NCBI RefSeq assembly: GCF_037975245.1
Contig: NC_092571.1
Span: 27,935,564 to 27,999,563, forward strand
Reading direction: 5' to 3'
Source: Apostichopus japonicus
Lineage: Eukaryota > Echinodermata > Holothuroidea > Aspidochirotida > Stichopodidae
DNA length: 64,000 nt
The notes under the pieces are model-generated. The model worked only from the letters and a program-made list of their open reading frames with translations, was not told where the DNA came from and did not search any database. Shown in pieces: positions 24,046 through 34,995 of this stretch (the first letter of the stretch is position 1; the number at the start of each line of letters is the position of its first letter). A program made the translations under genes and the position numbers.

Positions 24046-24363
24046 GTGGTATATAAGGGCAAATATTGAGAGGCCCAATAACAGTATAGATATATCAGAA
24101 TAAGTTTGAGTTACTTTAAACCTTTACCGTTGGTGAATAGTATACTTTGGATTTGATCAAAATAAAGGCACCTAGTTTAGTTGAAAATAAATAAGATATG
24201 CTTGTAAGGTTGTTACACGCATTTCGAGTGAAGCTTCAGTTTAACACAACGGTAGTTTACCTGCAGAATCTTTGCCAGAAATTTTAGTGGCAATTTGACA
24301 GCATGCCGCTTATACACCGTATATCGATATGTATATATGTATGTATATGTATGTATATGTATG

Positions 24364-24590
24364 TTTTAGATCCTCCTGCAAGCAGGAACTCGCGAAGAAG
24401 CCTCATTGGCTTATCAAAGCCGCAAGCTGAGCGAAGTCAGTCTCTTACATTCATATTTAACGTCCATGATTATGAATTGTTAATTGTCAACAACTCTGTA
24501 ACTGGACGACATACATTAATCTGGGAGTGACTCGAACCGGAGACCTTATGATTGAAAGGCACCGGCGTTAACCACTGAGCTAACACTCCA
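24364..24590 (-). mobile_element. tRNA-derived SINE, copy 2
   Basis: The minus strand reads GTTAGCTCAGTGGTTAACGC (A-box) and GGTTCGAGTCACTCCC (B-box), then the body shared with the SINE at 8431. The tail borders a tacatatac repeat (about 24325-24363). The head is more complete than in copy 1. Confidence 0.88.
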
Positions 24591-24754
24591 GAGTGTTGTA
24601 TACTATCATACACTCTATAAGGTCATAACAAAAAGACAGTGGAAACTATAACTTTTGCACACATAGATTTGCTGGCATGATTATTATTACTTAGCATGAA
24701 TGTCTTTATGATATCATGAAATTTGAATGAGATGACAGTAGTGATTATTTGCAG

Positions 24755-24965
24755 GCCTGAACGAAAACAATTCAAATAACATTGCGCCAATACGTATCTC
24801 AAAGCTCATTAAAACATATACCCTTAACTTATCAGCATGAATATGGATAGGCACAACAGTACAGAAATGATTTTCATTATACGCTTTAACTTTAAGTACG
24901 CTTTAACTTAACTTTGCGTGGAACGAAAAATTGGCATAATTTTTTTCGATTCGTTTGGATTTTAT
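24755..24965 (+). pseudogene. Decayed duplicate of transporter exon 1
   Basis: About 24755-24965 follows 18390-18600 with indels, sharing acagaaatgattttcatta and gtggaacgaaaaattgg. It spans the start codon and first codons of exon 1 but has a duplicated tacgctttaactt segment and no open frame. The match stops before the signature region. It lies in the intron of the gene it copies. Confidence 0.7.
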
Positions 24966-26006
24966 TGGATATCACTGGGTAACTGACAAGTTGGCCTTTC
25001 ATGGCACCGTCATTTTTCCGTATCATGAAAGTACAGATTTGTTTACTATCCGAGCCGGAAGTTTTCGTCACTAAACAAACCTCTTCACCCAGTGGTAAAC
25101 AATTTTCGTACGCTGCTCCTGGGAGGCATAATGGGGATTAAAATTGCCTCATATGTCCCAATTTTTTGCACCACATGTACTTCCATTCATGCTTCTCAAC
25201 ATGCAAGCAAAAAAAAATAGCTTATTTGTAACACCCGAAGAACGGAACACAGTTTTACTCTTTTAAATAATTGTGGCCAAGTTTCTTTATATCATGGCCA
25301 AGGTAGCTCTGACATAGATTAACCTGCTTCCTATCATGTTATATTTTATTTGCGTTCGAAACCCACGTTGTGTCGCTTCCCTTAACGACGTGTTTGGAAA
25401 TTTGATTGTTCAGAAACCGCTTCTGACACCATTTTATAGTTGGCTGAATTAGTTGTTTGAGAACGAAAATAGAACACTAGACGATGATCGTGCACGCTGT
25501 GCTGGTAGCCATCTTTGCTCAACTGTGATCTCTGTCAACAGGCTAATACGTCACTGGTGAGGTGCATTTAAATTATAAAAGGTGCAATAAGTGTATGTGT
25601 AACAACGACATGTGCAATAACACGTAGTCAGAAGTAACACAATTGATGAGGTGCAACTTTTTATGGCTTTTGAATATTACCGGTCATCGTAGTTTTATTC
25701 GACGACGGGCAAAATATTGTTTTTCATCAGTCAGCATTGTCTTTTATCGCATCTAAGAAGTTGGTTGCAACCATTCTCAAACGACGATCTATGATTGCTG
25801 CCGGTAGACTGCAACATCTCAACTGTATAATGACATTTTCAAGTAATGAATGTTGTCATGCTGCTGACATTTTGGTTTCCTACTTGGTGGCTCACACAAG
25901 AAGGTTAATTAATCCATGAACACTGGAAAAAACAGTTTAATTCATTTTAACAGTCATCTTTATGGATTCAGTCATGGAGTAGTTCTTTAATAATTTATCC
26001 TTACAG
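24966..26006. other. Transporter intron 1, last part
   Basis: No exon or complete repeat is recognised; it ends at acceptor atccttacag. Confidence 0.45.
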
Positions 26007-26524
26007 CAGGATTTGCTGGATCTCTCCTTGTCGGTTTCAAAAACAGGACTGTCGGTGTTATTGGTGGTGTTCTATTTGGCCTGGGATTCGTCATGAATGG
26101 ATTGCTTTGCCCAGTGGCGTAGGAAGGTACTTTTGAGTGGGGGGGCTGAAGACTAATGGCCGGCCTGGGGGAGGGGTCTAAGGGGAGGGGGTGTCCCCCT
26201 CCCCTTTGGAATTTTTTGCATTTCCAGGTGGCCTCAGATGCAATTTGGTGCAGTATAGCACACTTCAACACCCACTCCATTTTGTAAACTTAATTTTGTA
26301 TTTTCAACTGGCCTTAGATGCAATTTGGTGCTCCAAATGAGATTTTTTTTCTCATTTGGAAATAAAAAAGGGGTTTTCTGACCTGCGAACCGGGGGGGCG
26401 GAATGATACTTCCGCCCCTCCACATTTTTCACTGGGGGGCTGGCGCCCCCCCCAGCCCCCCGGTTCCTACGCCCTTGGCTTTGCCGAAATATCTTCCAGC
26501 TCTTCATCTTTACAGGAGTTACAG
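26007..26524 (+). pseudogene. SLC16/MCT-like transporter, exon 2, split by a transposon
   Basis: The exon proper is 26007-26111 plus 26486-26524, 144 nt, phase 1 in and phase 1 out. It encodes the helix 2-3 region reading AGFAGSLLVGFKNRTVGVIG, then GGVLFGLGFVMNGLLC, then RNIFQLFIFTGVT. It is bounded by ttacag| and GTTACAG|GTGATA. A 366-bp element plus an 8-bp target duplication sits after codon C of NGLLC. Reading into it gives P-V-A-stop, truncating the protein after about 125 residues. Removing the insertion restores an unbroken frame, so the exon was intact until a recent event. Confidence 0.85.
26112..26477 (-). mobile_element. hAT-like MITE (GTAGGAACC family), copy 2, inside a coding exon
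   Basis: The ends are CAGTGGCGTAGGAAGG and GTTCCTACGCCCTTG. Exact duplications gctttgcc flank it (26104-26111, 26478-26485). It lies opposite to the copies at 20313 and 48508 and is closely similar to both. Confidence 0.95.
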
Positions 26525-27332
26525 GTGATAAATTGTAACCAGTATCATTGGCAACAGTACAACATCGTATAAGCTTTTATTGCAAATCCTCGAAGCAACA
26601 TGCCTCCTGTATGGAACGCGAATAGAGAAAATTATGTTGTCGTTTAAACTAAGTTTGTTGTTATCTAAGCTAAAGTTGTTGCTGCTATTTTACCATGTTG
26701 CTGTTATTCGTTGACGTCTAAAGTCACGTCAGTGATTTCTTCAATTTCGTAGCTATCTAACATGCCGTTGTTGTAATAAAACACATTGTGAACGAACATC
26801 ATTCTTTCTTTTAAAAAAAATACTTCTTCCCAAATCTTCTTCCAATTCTACAGATGATTATTTGAAACGAAATAACATCATGACAATCAACCGCAACTTG
26901 TTTCCGTGCAGAGCTAACAACATCTCTATTACAGATATTTTCATGCTAAAGATAGCCAATGATGTTTTTTATTTATTTCTGGTCATTTGATTGGCTAATA
27001 GTCCCTTACCCATTGTCTGCCAACATTATTGTGCATGTTATTCGACACTTGACCTCAATAAGTCCACTTCCACAACATCTACATGAGACAATACCATCAA
27101 GGCTTGCCCCAATTAATGTACGTTTTTTGTTGGGGAATACAAAAACACCACAATAATTCACATTTGTAGTCGGATGGCCCCACTACTTCATTGCATTACT
27201 CTGACATAGCTTTTTCTTGCCCTTCCATTTCCTTGCAATACTTGAGGGCTGGCAAATGCGGAGATGGGGTTTGTGTAACCCATTAATTGCTACACTGGGG
27301 CTGTTGTACCCACACTCGGATCCTTTCTTAGT
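26525..27332. other. Transporter intron 2, first part
   Basis: No recognised feature. Confidence 0.4.
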
Positions 27333-27809
27333 CTACAAACTTTTCTCGACCGCCCGGTGGACGAATGAGGCAGTTATCTTCCCCTTTCTCCTGTCAGCCC
27401 AAATCTTACAGATATGTACTTTGACCTCCAGTAAGTTCTTCACTACAATTAACTTGAGAAGATGAATACATTGGGATCGCTTATAGAAAAGAGTCAATGT
27501 GTGTGAACATGTCTCTACTAGCTCACAAAGACTTGGAGGATCTGCATCTTCTGTTTGAACTATTACATGTTTGTCAACAATAAAGTCACTATCATGTAAA
27601 CTTGGCTGGTAGTTACTTGCTGTTTGGTATATGTACTGCAAGAAACATGCATATCTACACGATGAAAAGACGGTATCTATACTAAAATCCTCTACAGTGA
27701 TGGATTTTGGCGAAGTTGCCAATGGTTGAAATAACTTCTTGGCAGGAGGGGTTAATTCACTCTCCGAGACTCTGCACATGTTGCGAAAGAAAAACGCGCA
27801 TATCAGCAT
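27333..27809 (-). CDS. Uncharacterised open frame, 158 codons, inside the intron
   Basis: An ATG-initiated frame on the minus strand (start 27809) in intron 2 of the plus-strand transporter. The protein is mixed in composition, with no repeat or low-complexity bias, and ends with ITASFVHRAVEKSL. It has scattered cysteines and a basic stretch (KIWADRRKGK). I recognise no family. It could be the last exon of a nested gene, or a degraded transposon coding piece; length and composition argue against pure chance but do not settle it. No splice partner was identified. Confidence 0.35.
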   Translation of the reverse strand: MLICAFFFRNMCRVSESELTPPAKKLFQPLATSPKSITVEDFSIDTVFSSCRYACFLQYIYQTASNYQPSLHDSDFIVDKHVIVQTEDADPPSLCELVETCSHTLTLFYKRSQCIHLLKLIVVKNLLEVKVHICKIWADRRKGKITASFVHRAVEKSL

Positions 27810-29652
27810 TGCTTTGGTTTATCTATGGAGTACTACTGTAAGTACAATCAGACACATCACGAAATATGTGCAGTATTTGGCATAACCTAGGCTTTCTTTG
27901 TTGTTACTGTACCACCGAAGTTTTAAAAGAAGAGACAGATTAAAGGGAACATGCAGAAATTTGAACTGGTATGACTTTTTATTGATGGCTTTCTATTATA
28001 GTTATTCCCTCCACCCCACCCCACCCTGCTAAATAAATAATAATAGCAGTTGCGTACTTCATGGACTGTTGCAGACAAAATACAGGAGGCCTTAAAGTTC
28101 ATTATTGTACATAACATTGTTATGAGAGATGAATTTTATCAGCAAACTGACAGGCCCTTGCAGTGTACCCTTTATTCCACAGGTAGGTCTGCTGCTTTCC
28201 TTTACCTTGCACGCTGAGAATGGAGGGGTAGAGTTTGATCATAAGTCTCACCTTGTTTCGAGAAGCTATGCATTGCTCACTTCACCTCACACACTCACAC
28301 TGGTTGGATAGCAAACTTGGCATCATAAGGGTTCCATTCACAATGCATTGTGGTGCAAGATTTCTGTGTCAAGCCGTTTCTCAAAGCATGATCCACCATT
28401 CCACAAAATTGCAAAGCAGGTACTATAACAAACCTGGAAAAAAATAAGTGCAAATAAAAGTTACTCTTTACCGTAGCGTTTATTGATTTTTTCTACCGAG
28501 TATGTCAAATTTCATAATGTGTCCCTTTCGCGTTCCATACTCCTGTACTAAGATGTGTTTCCGTTACTTTGTCCTGTACCACCTCCTCGGTCGCCTCATC
28601 TGCACGGCATTTCCGTCTTGCGTACTCTCCCACCTACGGAGACAAGTGGACCAGGCTATTACAGAACTAATAATATAATCTATAACTCTCATTATTAACT
28701 TAAAGAATATGTTGATATGTAGTAGCCAAACATACAGAAATTAAAACTTCGTGCACATGTGTCAACATACTTTTGTGGTGTTTACTTAAAGATACTGGCG
28801 TGACCATTTCTTAAAAATGTTTTGCCTTCTGGAATGTTTCTTTATGGCAAAGTCGACATTGACGTTGGGCCATCGGTACGTTTCTCTATACTAGATCTTT
28901 GCTTTATAAATAATAATTACTCAAAAAGTAAACCACCCATAGAATAATGATGATACAAAAAGCACTTTTCCTTTAGAATTATTGATAATTTTGTAAACAT
29001 TATTTGGGACCATACATGTATTTTCCTTTCATTGATCTTGGTATAATTACTACGAGGAACTAACTTTATGTTTTGTGTGCCAGCTAAGTTATAGTCCACT
29101 GACTTCCAATGATGACACCCTGGATATTAATAACGATAATTAACAGTACATACAAATACACATTGGATTAATATTAGCATAGTTTTTACTTGTTCGCAAC
29201 ATCATACTTTTTTTCTACGAATAGAGAACGAGACGGACTTATGGAAGGATTGTACGCACATAATTAGTTGGTAATTAGTATACTAGGCATATAAAAATTC
29301 CTTTCCTAATGAAAGAAATGGAACGCTGCTTAAATCCTCAGCAGCAATTGATAGGTGTTATGTTGGATTTAAAAATTGCTTATTATCACACTGATTAACG
29401 AAGTTTCATTTGAATAGCGAATTACACGTACTGGTTCAAGGTCAGTAACTTTGTTCTTCATGTCAACTGAAGTTAAAACAAAATGGCACACCCAACACTA
29501 TCACTTTGTATTAAACCACTTAATACTGGGATTCTAACAGAAAGAGTTTTATATAAAACATATACTTCCAATGTCTCTAGTTAGCAATATACTGTGTATT
29601 TTGCCTAATCGTTTTCTCACATAAAATAATTATGTTTGTCCTTATTTTTCAG
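27810..29652. other. Transporter intron 2, last part
   Basis: AT-rich, nothing recognised. It ends in a good acceptor, ttatttttcag. Confidence 0.4.
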
Positions 29653-30490
29653 CGATAGGAGGAGGAGGGCTTTACCTTTCTATGTACATGGCATTTGTTG
29701 AACACTTTGATTCGGATACTTTCCCTACGGCCTACTCAACAAAGGAACTATTTACGTACTTAGGGATAATAGTAATTCCCATTATGGTGGATATCATTCG
29801 AAGGCAATATGGGTTGTTCGGATCTTTTATCTGATCATGGGCGCTGTATCATGGAACACTGTGATATCAGGGATATTGCTGAAACCCACGAAACGACAAA
29901 CAAATGCTCCTCTTGACCCACTCATCAGTGAGGACGCTCAGTTGACGACCCACGGAGATACGTCCAACAATGTGGGCAATAGCAGCGAGGGAGTGAAGCA
30001 TAAGCTTCTCGAATTAGTTAATGTAGCACCCATTGTTGAACATCCTACATTTGCTCTATTTATGGCTATGCATTCTTTTTTTTGTTTCACATTTGCTTCT
30101 TGGGCTATATTCTTGGTTCCTTTTGGTAAATCTCAAGGACTCTCATCCGAAGTTGCAGTCCTTCTGTCAGCAGCAGGAGGAGTTGGCGGATTCCTTGGCA
30201 AGACTGCGGTACTAATCGTAGTCTGGTACGATCGCATGAATGTTGTCACATCGTCCGTTGTTCCGGCGACTATTTGCACGATATCTTTGTCAGGATATCT
30301 TGTTGCTTCCTCTTTCTTAGGACTCGCAACGGCATCATTCTTCTGTGGGTTCGCACTGGCTTACGGAGACACTGCTCTCACAGGAAGCTTACCATATTAT
30401 TTGTGCAAGATGCACTTCAGGCAAGGTGCAGCTTTGACCTACTTTTGTAGGATTGTGGATTGTTTATTCAAATTGGTGGGATCGTATCAG
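29653..30490 (+). pseudogene. SLC16/MCT-like transporter, exon 3, with a frame break
   Basis: The large central exon. It opens in phase with exon 2 and reads IGGGGLYLSMYMAFVEHF, then YLGIIVIPIMVDIIRRQYGL, then FGSF and a TGA at 29832. The next residues expected of the family, LIMGAVSWNTVISGILLKP, are present but in another frame, starting at 29837. Two extra bases near 29828-29831 explain this. After that the frame is open to donor TATCAG|GTAAGC. It contains the polar central loop (KRQTNAPLDPLISED), then helices 7-11. The exon thus carries a second, independent lesion besides the transposon in exon 2. Confidence 0.75.
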
Positions 30491-31041
30491 GTAAGCAGAT
30501 ATCTGATGAATTTGGTCTTATAAGCAATGGACACAATTCGGAAAACTAATCGTAAAAAGTCTGTTTTATGCATAATTAGAAACTGTAACTATCATAGGAA
30601 TTTGACTCAGTTGGTACCGTAAGCTCTCTGAGGTGTCACAAATCATATGCTTCATAGCAGAGTATACATTGATACAACATATCCAAGATAGTGACATCAA
30701 TTTAGAGCACCTTCTTGTTTCACAGTCATGGCAATGATGGTGTTTGTCGAACGATGGATATGGTGCTATAAAATGATGATATGCAATCTTGAATGATAAC
30801 AATAAATAAACCATGAATAATGTTGATGAAGGTGATTAAAATAATGTTCAAATATGATTACTCGTTACGCAACAGATGGATTGTAAAAATTTGAATAAAT
30901 GTAATAGTTATAGTTTAACATATGAACAAGAAAAATAGGACAAATTGTATGTGCCATTTAAAATACGGTCGTTTTGATTGTATCTTTCATATGACTATTG
31001 ATAATCATGCATCTCAGTTCAATTTTCCATTCTTTTCAAAG
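30491..31041. other. Transporter intron 3
   Basis: AT-rich intron between a consensus donor and the acceptor tcttttcaaag. No other feature is seen. Confidence 0.6.
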
Positions 31042-31172
31042 GTGCTCTCCTGGATGTTTCTGGATCATTCTCTACGACTTTTGGTTTCACGGCAGTCGTG
31101 AATATTGTTACAATTGTATTGGGTCTCTTAACATATAAACTTCACGATGGCAAAGTCAAGGAATGCCAGTAA
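31042..31172 (+). pseudogene. SLC16/MCT-like transporter, exon 4 and stop
   Basis: It encodes GALLDVSGSFSTTFGFTAVV and a final helix ending LLTYKLHDGKVKECQ. This corresponds to the G-A-L-Y-D-V-T-G-S-Y motif and helix 12 of SLC16 proteins. The family frame needs a preceding exon ending in phase 1, but exon 3 ends in phase 0 in its own family frame, so this junction is also out of register. Either one base was lost near the end of exon 3 or a different donor is used. Confidence 0.7.
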
Positions 31173-33238
31173 CGAAATAACGCACACGGCCGTGAATGTT
31201 ATTCATTGATGCTTCCTTTCAGAGTTATTTTCAATGTCAACCAATTTCACTGGTGCCACACTTCCTTCCCCTTAGTCAATTGGTACACCGAGAAAAAAAA
31301 AACACCCGTATGTAATCTATTTTACAATATCCTTAAACAGGTAAATACAGTGACCGTGAAAAAGGAGTCAGTCTGGGAGGAGCACACTAACTTCGAGAGA
31401 CAGTGAGACGAATGCATATCATTAAGGAGGAATATGTGAGAGGGGGGGGGGGGATGGAGAGGGCACAGATTCACCTTCAAACCGTGCCTTCCATAACACA
31501 AATTCCAGTATTCGTTATATTTGGCGTCGTTAGAAATATTTCCACATGTGTTGACGATGAGGAATCAGTAGCTTGACATTGCTGAATCGGAATACAGAGT
31601 GATTTTAGCCTTCCGTTTAGTATAGGGTTATTACACTTTCTTCTTGCATGACGATCTCCTTGCACATGGGTTTGGAATGATGTTCTGTGAAAGGGCGCAG
31701 CACGTGTACCATTGTAGATGGCGAGGTGATCTTATATTATCATCCTAACAGAGGTTGATATATACTTGTTCATGGGATGTGTTTCGATATGTTCTGTTCA
31801 AGGTTTAATGGTTTATGAGAAGTTTATTCTGTTAACTCGGTGATGATTAATAATTACAACTGACATGCGAGGACCGACTGCTTAGAATAGAGGGTTAAGT
31901 TCCAGCAACTGAAACGATTAGTCCTTTTTGTTGAAAATTTACATCCATATTCATGATTAGTAAAACTGACGTTACCATGTACCAGTCCTTGGGATGGTCA
32001 AAGCTGCATTTTTTTTTTACAGTCACTATACGTTTTATGAGTGGTGAGCAGGCCATGCAGGTGTTTATGATGCAACTCAAGCAATCCTGAGGGTGACTGC
32101 GACAAACTATTTAGCGGCGCTATTAATGTTTAGGTTGAGCGTTTTGAATTCAGTGAGAAGTAATAGATCAATGTACAGCATAAAAATTACTAGGTCGTTC
32201 TCGAGTGCTTAAGGTCGGATACCACCGTGACCCAAAGCAAACACATTCAGTAAAGATGCATGTATTTATGAGGGCTCGGGTGAACGTTTACGGATGAATG
32301 ACAAACGGACGTATGACTGTTAAGCAAGCATACGTTATGTCAGAGCAGGCTGCAACTTCTTGGTGCCCTGTTCTTCGAGCCTATAACAGTTTACAGTAAG
32401 TTGTAATTATAAAGCAAAGATGGATGGTAGGGGGTGTTCCATGGCCACCTAAATTTCATTGTGTTGCGCACCTTATACAGGTGTGGTTTGCGCATTTGGC
32501 CCCCTAACTGTTTGCATGGACCACTTGCTGTCCACTACTTTGGCATTTCTGGTGCCACCAATGTGTACGAGGACTTATATTTCGAAAATTGTACGAAGAA
32601 AAGGGGACAGGGGTGCAAAAGAAAGAAGAAAGTACGGGGTATCATCAAAATGAATGTATTTTAAAGGAACTATACAGGCTACTATAGGCAACGATTAGCA
32701 AACATTATTTCAAGTTTGAGTTTTGTAACACATAATATCCTTATTAGAGTTATATTAGACACGTTTGCTTCGAAATTCCTATAATGTTACTCAATTAATA
32801 TATCATCGGTTGTATCGTTATTATAGCTTCCAGTGGATATAAAAATATTCACTTTGGAATTAACCATCTGAAGAAAGGTAAATAGAAACTGAAAAAATAC
32901 GGGAGGGATAAAAAGAATAAGAATAGAGAAAAAGAATAACGTAAAAGAACGAAATAAAACATTTCTAATCAGTAACCACCATGATGAAAATGAATTTGCA
33001 TATTGATCAGTCATCACACCGAGGTCAGAAGTCAAAAGAACTGTTCTTTACAAGAGTGCCGAAGTTAATTATGTTATTTATTATTTACAAAAGCGCTAGC
33101 TGCCAAGCAACATATTCTGAAAGATAGGTCTTTACGTATTGATAAATAGCCAGCCACGTGAAGATAGATATTTTGTTATCAATCATCTGATCGAGATCAA
33201 AACTCAATCACACAGGTGTTTAGTGATATTGGTGATAG
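31173..33238. other. Spacer
   Basis: Contains a 12-base G-run near 31442. Near 32520-32570 are words (ttggcatttctggtgccacca) similar to 37270-37300, probably traces of an old transposon. No gene is seen. Confidence 0.4.
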
Positions 33239-34071
33239 CACCGACGTAGCCTGGAATTTGAAAGGGGAGCACTTTTTGCGATTGATATGGGGTAGGGGCT
33301 AAGGGGAGGAGGTGTTCCCTTTTTTTTATTGAACAATTGAAGGTCCTTAGATGCGATCTGGTGCAATGTTTTGCCAGTTTCATCATTATCATATGATATC
33401 ATATTATCAGCAGATTTTGTTTCCTGTTTGAATTCTATTACATGTTCTTTTACATATCAGAAAGACAAACATAGTGCTCTTTTACAGTTGTTCCAGTAGG
33501 ATGACTCTTGTTTATTGTCCAATGTCTGGACTTTAATACATATGACGAACTTAACTGAGGGACAATATAAACTTTCTTATTTTGTAAGACAGCCAGATGT
33601 GCAGTGGCCTTAAAACAAATATCGTTATCGCAGTGTATTAGGAGTGTAATAATTATTTATAGGAAGCGCGTATACGATTTCTAGCTTAGCTTCATAACAT
33701 GCTGCACGTGCAACAACTTAGGACGAATCATAGCAAGGATGAGAACGAACGTTGTCGACGTCGTTCTGCATACGGTTCGTGACACTCCATCGATTGCGGT
33801 TAGGTAGGCAATATGTATTTTATTACGCAGCGGCCAGTTGTAGGCTTGTAATAGGCTATAGGCTAACTGTAGCTAATTGCATCAGCCAAACTAAGTAAGT
33901 AGCTGAATTAGTAGGCCTGAATGTTTCTACGATTATAATCGAGTTAACGGAGCTGACGAGTATTCAAGATCAAAAGGGCACTGACAAAATACCATACTAA
34001 AAAATACAGCAGTTTATCGACACTAAAAGGGTGAGCAGTCGCTCCCCTGCTCCCACCTGGCTACGTCACTG
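33239..34071. mobile_element. Old hAT-like element
   Basis: The ends CACCGACGTAGCCTGG and CCTGGCTACGTCACTG are diverged inverses. Exact 8-bp duplications ggtgatag flank it (33231-33238, 34072-34079). No G-run or hairpin core remains and no transposase is visible, so it is older than the other copies. Confidence 0.85.
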
Positions 34072-34154
34072 GGTGATAGCAGTGATAGTTATGAATGATA
34101 GGCATGAAGATGGCTGTCTACGTGACAGCCTGCATCTCGTTCCTGTCATTTCCT

Positions 34155-34583
34155 TAATTAGGACAAGAACCGATAACAGTGAAAACAGAAGCAATTAAAA
34201 ATATGTTGTTTGTTAAAAAATGGATGATGTTTAAATATGAAAATGTCTGTGCTATAGGAAGTGTTATTTGCGATTATTTTTGTTTCACATGTAATTTAAT
34301 CTTTATTAATAAATGGATTCCGGAGGTGCTACTAATTGCTGAACAAAACTAGTTATACACTTTCAGCTTTCGCAATTAGGACAAGAACCGATAACAGTGA
34401 AAACAGAGGCAATTAGAAATATGTTGTTTGTTAAAAAATGAATGATGTTTAAATATGAAAATGTCTCTGCTATAAGAAGTGTTATTTGTGATAAGTTTTG
34501 TTTCACATGTAATTTAAACTTAATAAATGGATTCCGGAGGTGATACTAATTGCTGAACAAAACTTATACAATTTCAGCTTTCG
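34155..34583. repeat. Tandem duplication of about 215 bp
   Basis: 34155-34372 and 34373-34583 are nearly identical direct copies. Both contain acaagaaccgataacagtg, ggattccggaggtg and ctgaacaaaact. The pair lies about 0.4 kb upstream of the first receptor gene and may fall in its promoter region. Confidence 0.9.
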
Positions 34584-34995
34584 TTTTTATCATAAGACTA
34601 TTCTAGATTCGTTATAAACCACAATGACCTTCATATTTGTAAATGTTGATTGCAATGAAATTTAGAACTTAAGTTTAGATTCTTCAGTAGCATGCCTAAA
34701 TTTAAAATGGTTTGAGGTTTTCATTTGGCGCGGTCTAAACTATTAATATCTAGCATAAATTAAACAGTAAGACCAGAAGTTTCAACGAAGTAATTTAGAC
34801 GAGATTGTTTCATGGTTGTCTCGTGCAGTCACATACACAATAACAGTAAATCGTTTTGTTTTTGACCTGAAATGTGTAGCTATTAGTGGAGAGTTCAGAT
34901 TAACTATATCGGTAACAACGAACGAGTGTCAGGCTGCCATTTACTCGACGTGGTAACTTAAGACAGAAATATTTCACAAATCAACTGGTACAGAT
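34584..34995. other. Upstream region of receptor gene 1
   Basis: No repeat. It should include the promoter and 5' untranslated region. I see no strong TATA box or a clear splice acceptor just before the ATG. Confidence 0.4.

Noticed and set aside
8431..24590. True tRNA genes at the B-box sequences
   Set aside because: The heads cannot fold into complete cloverleaves with proper acceptor stems and are followed by SINE bodies and tails.
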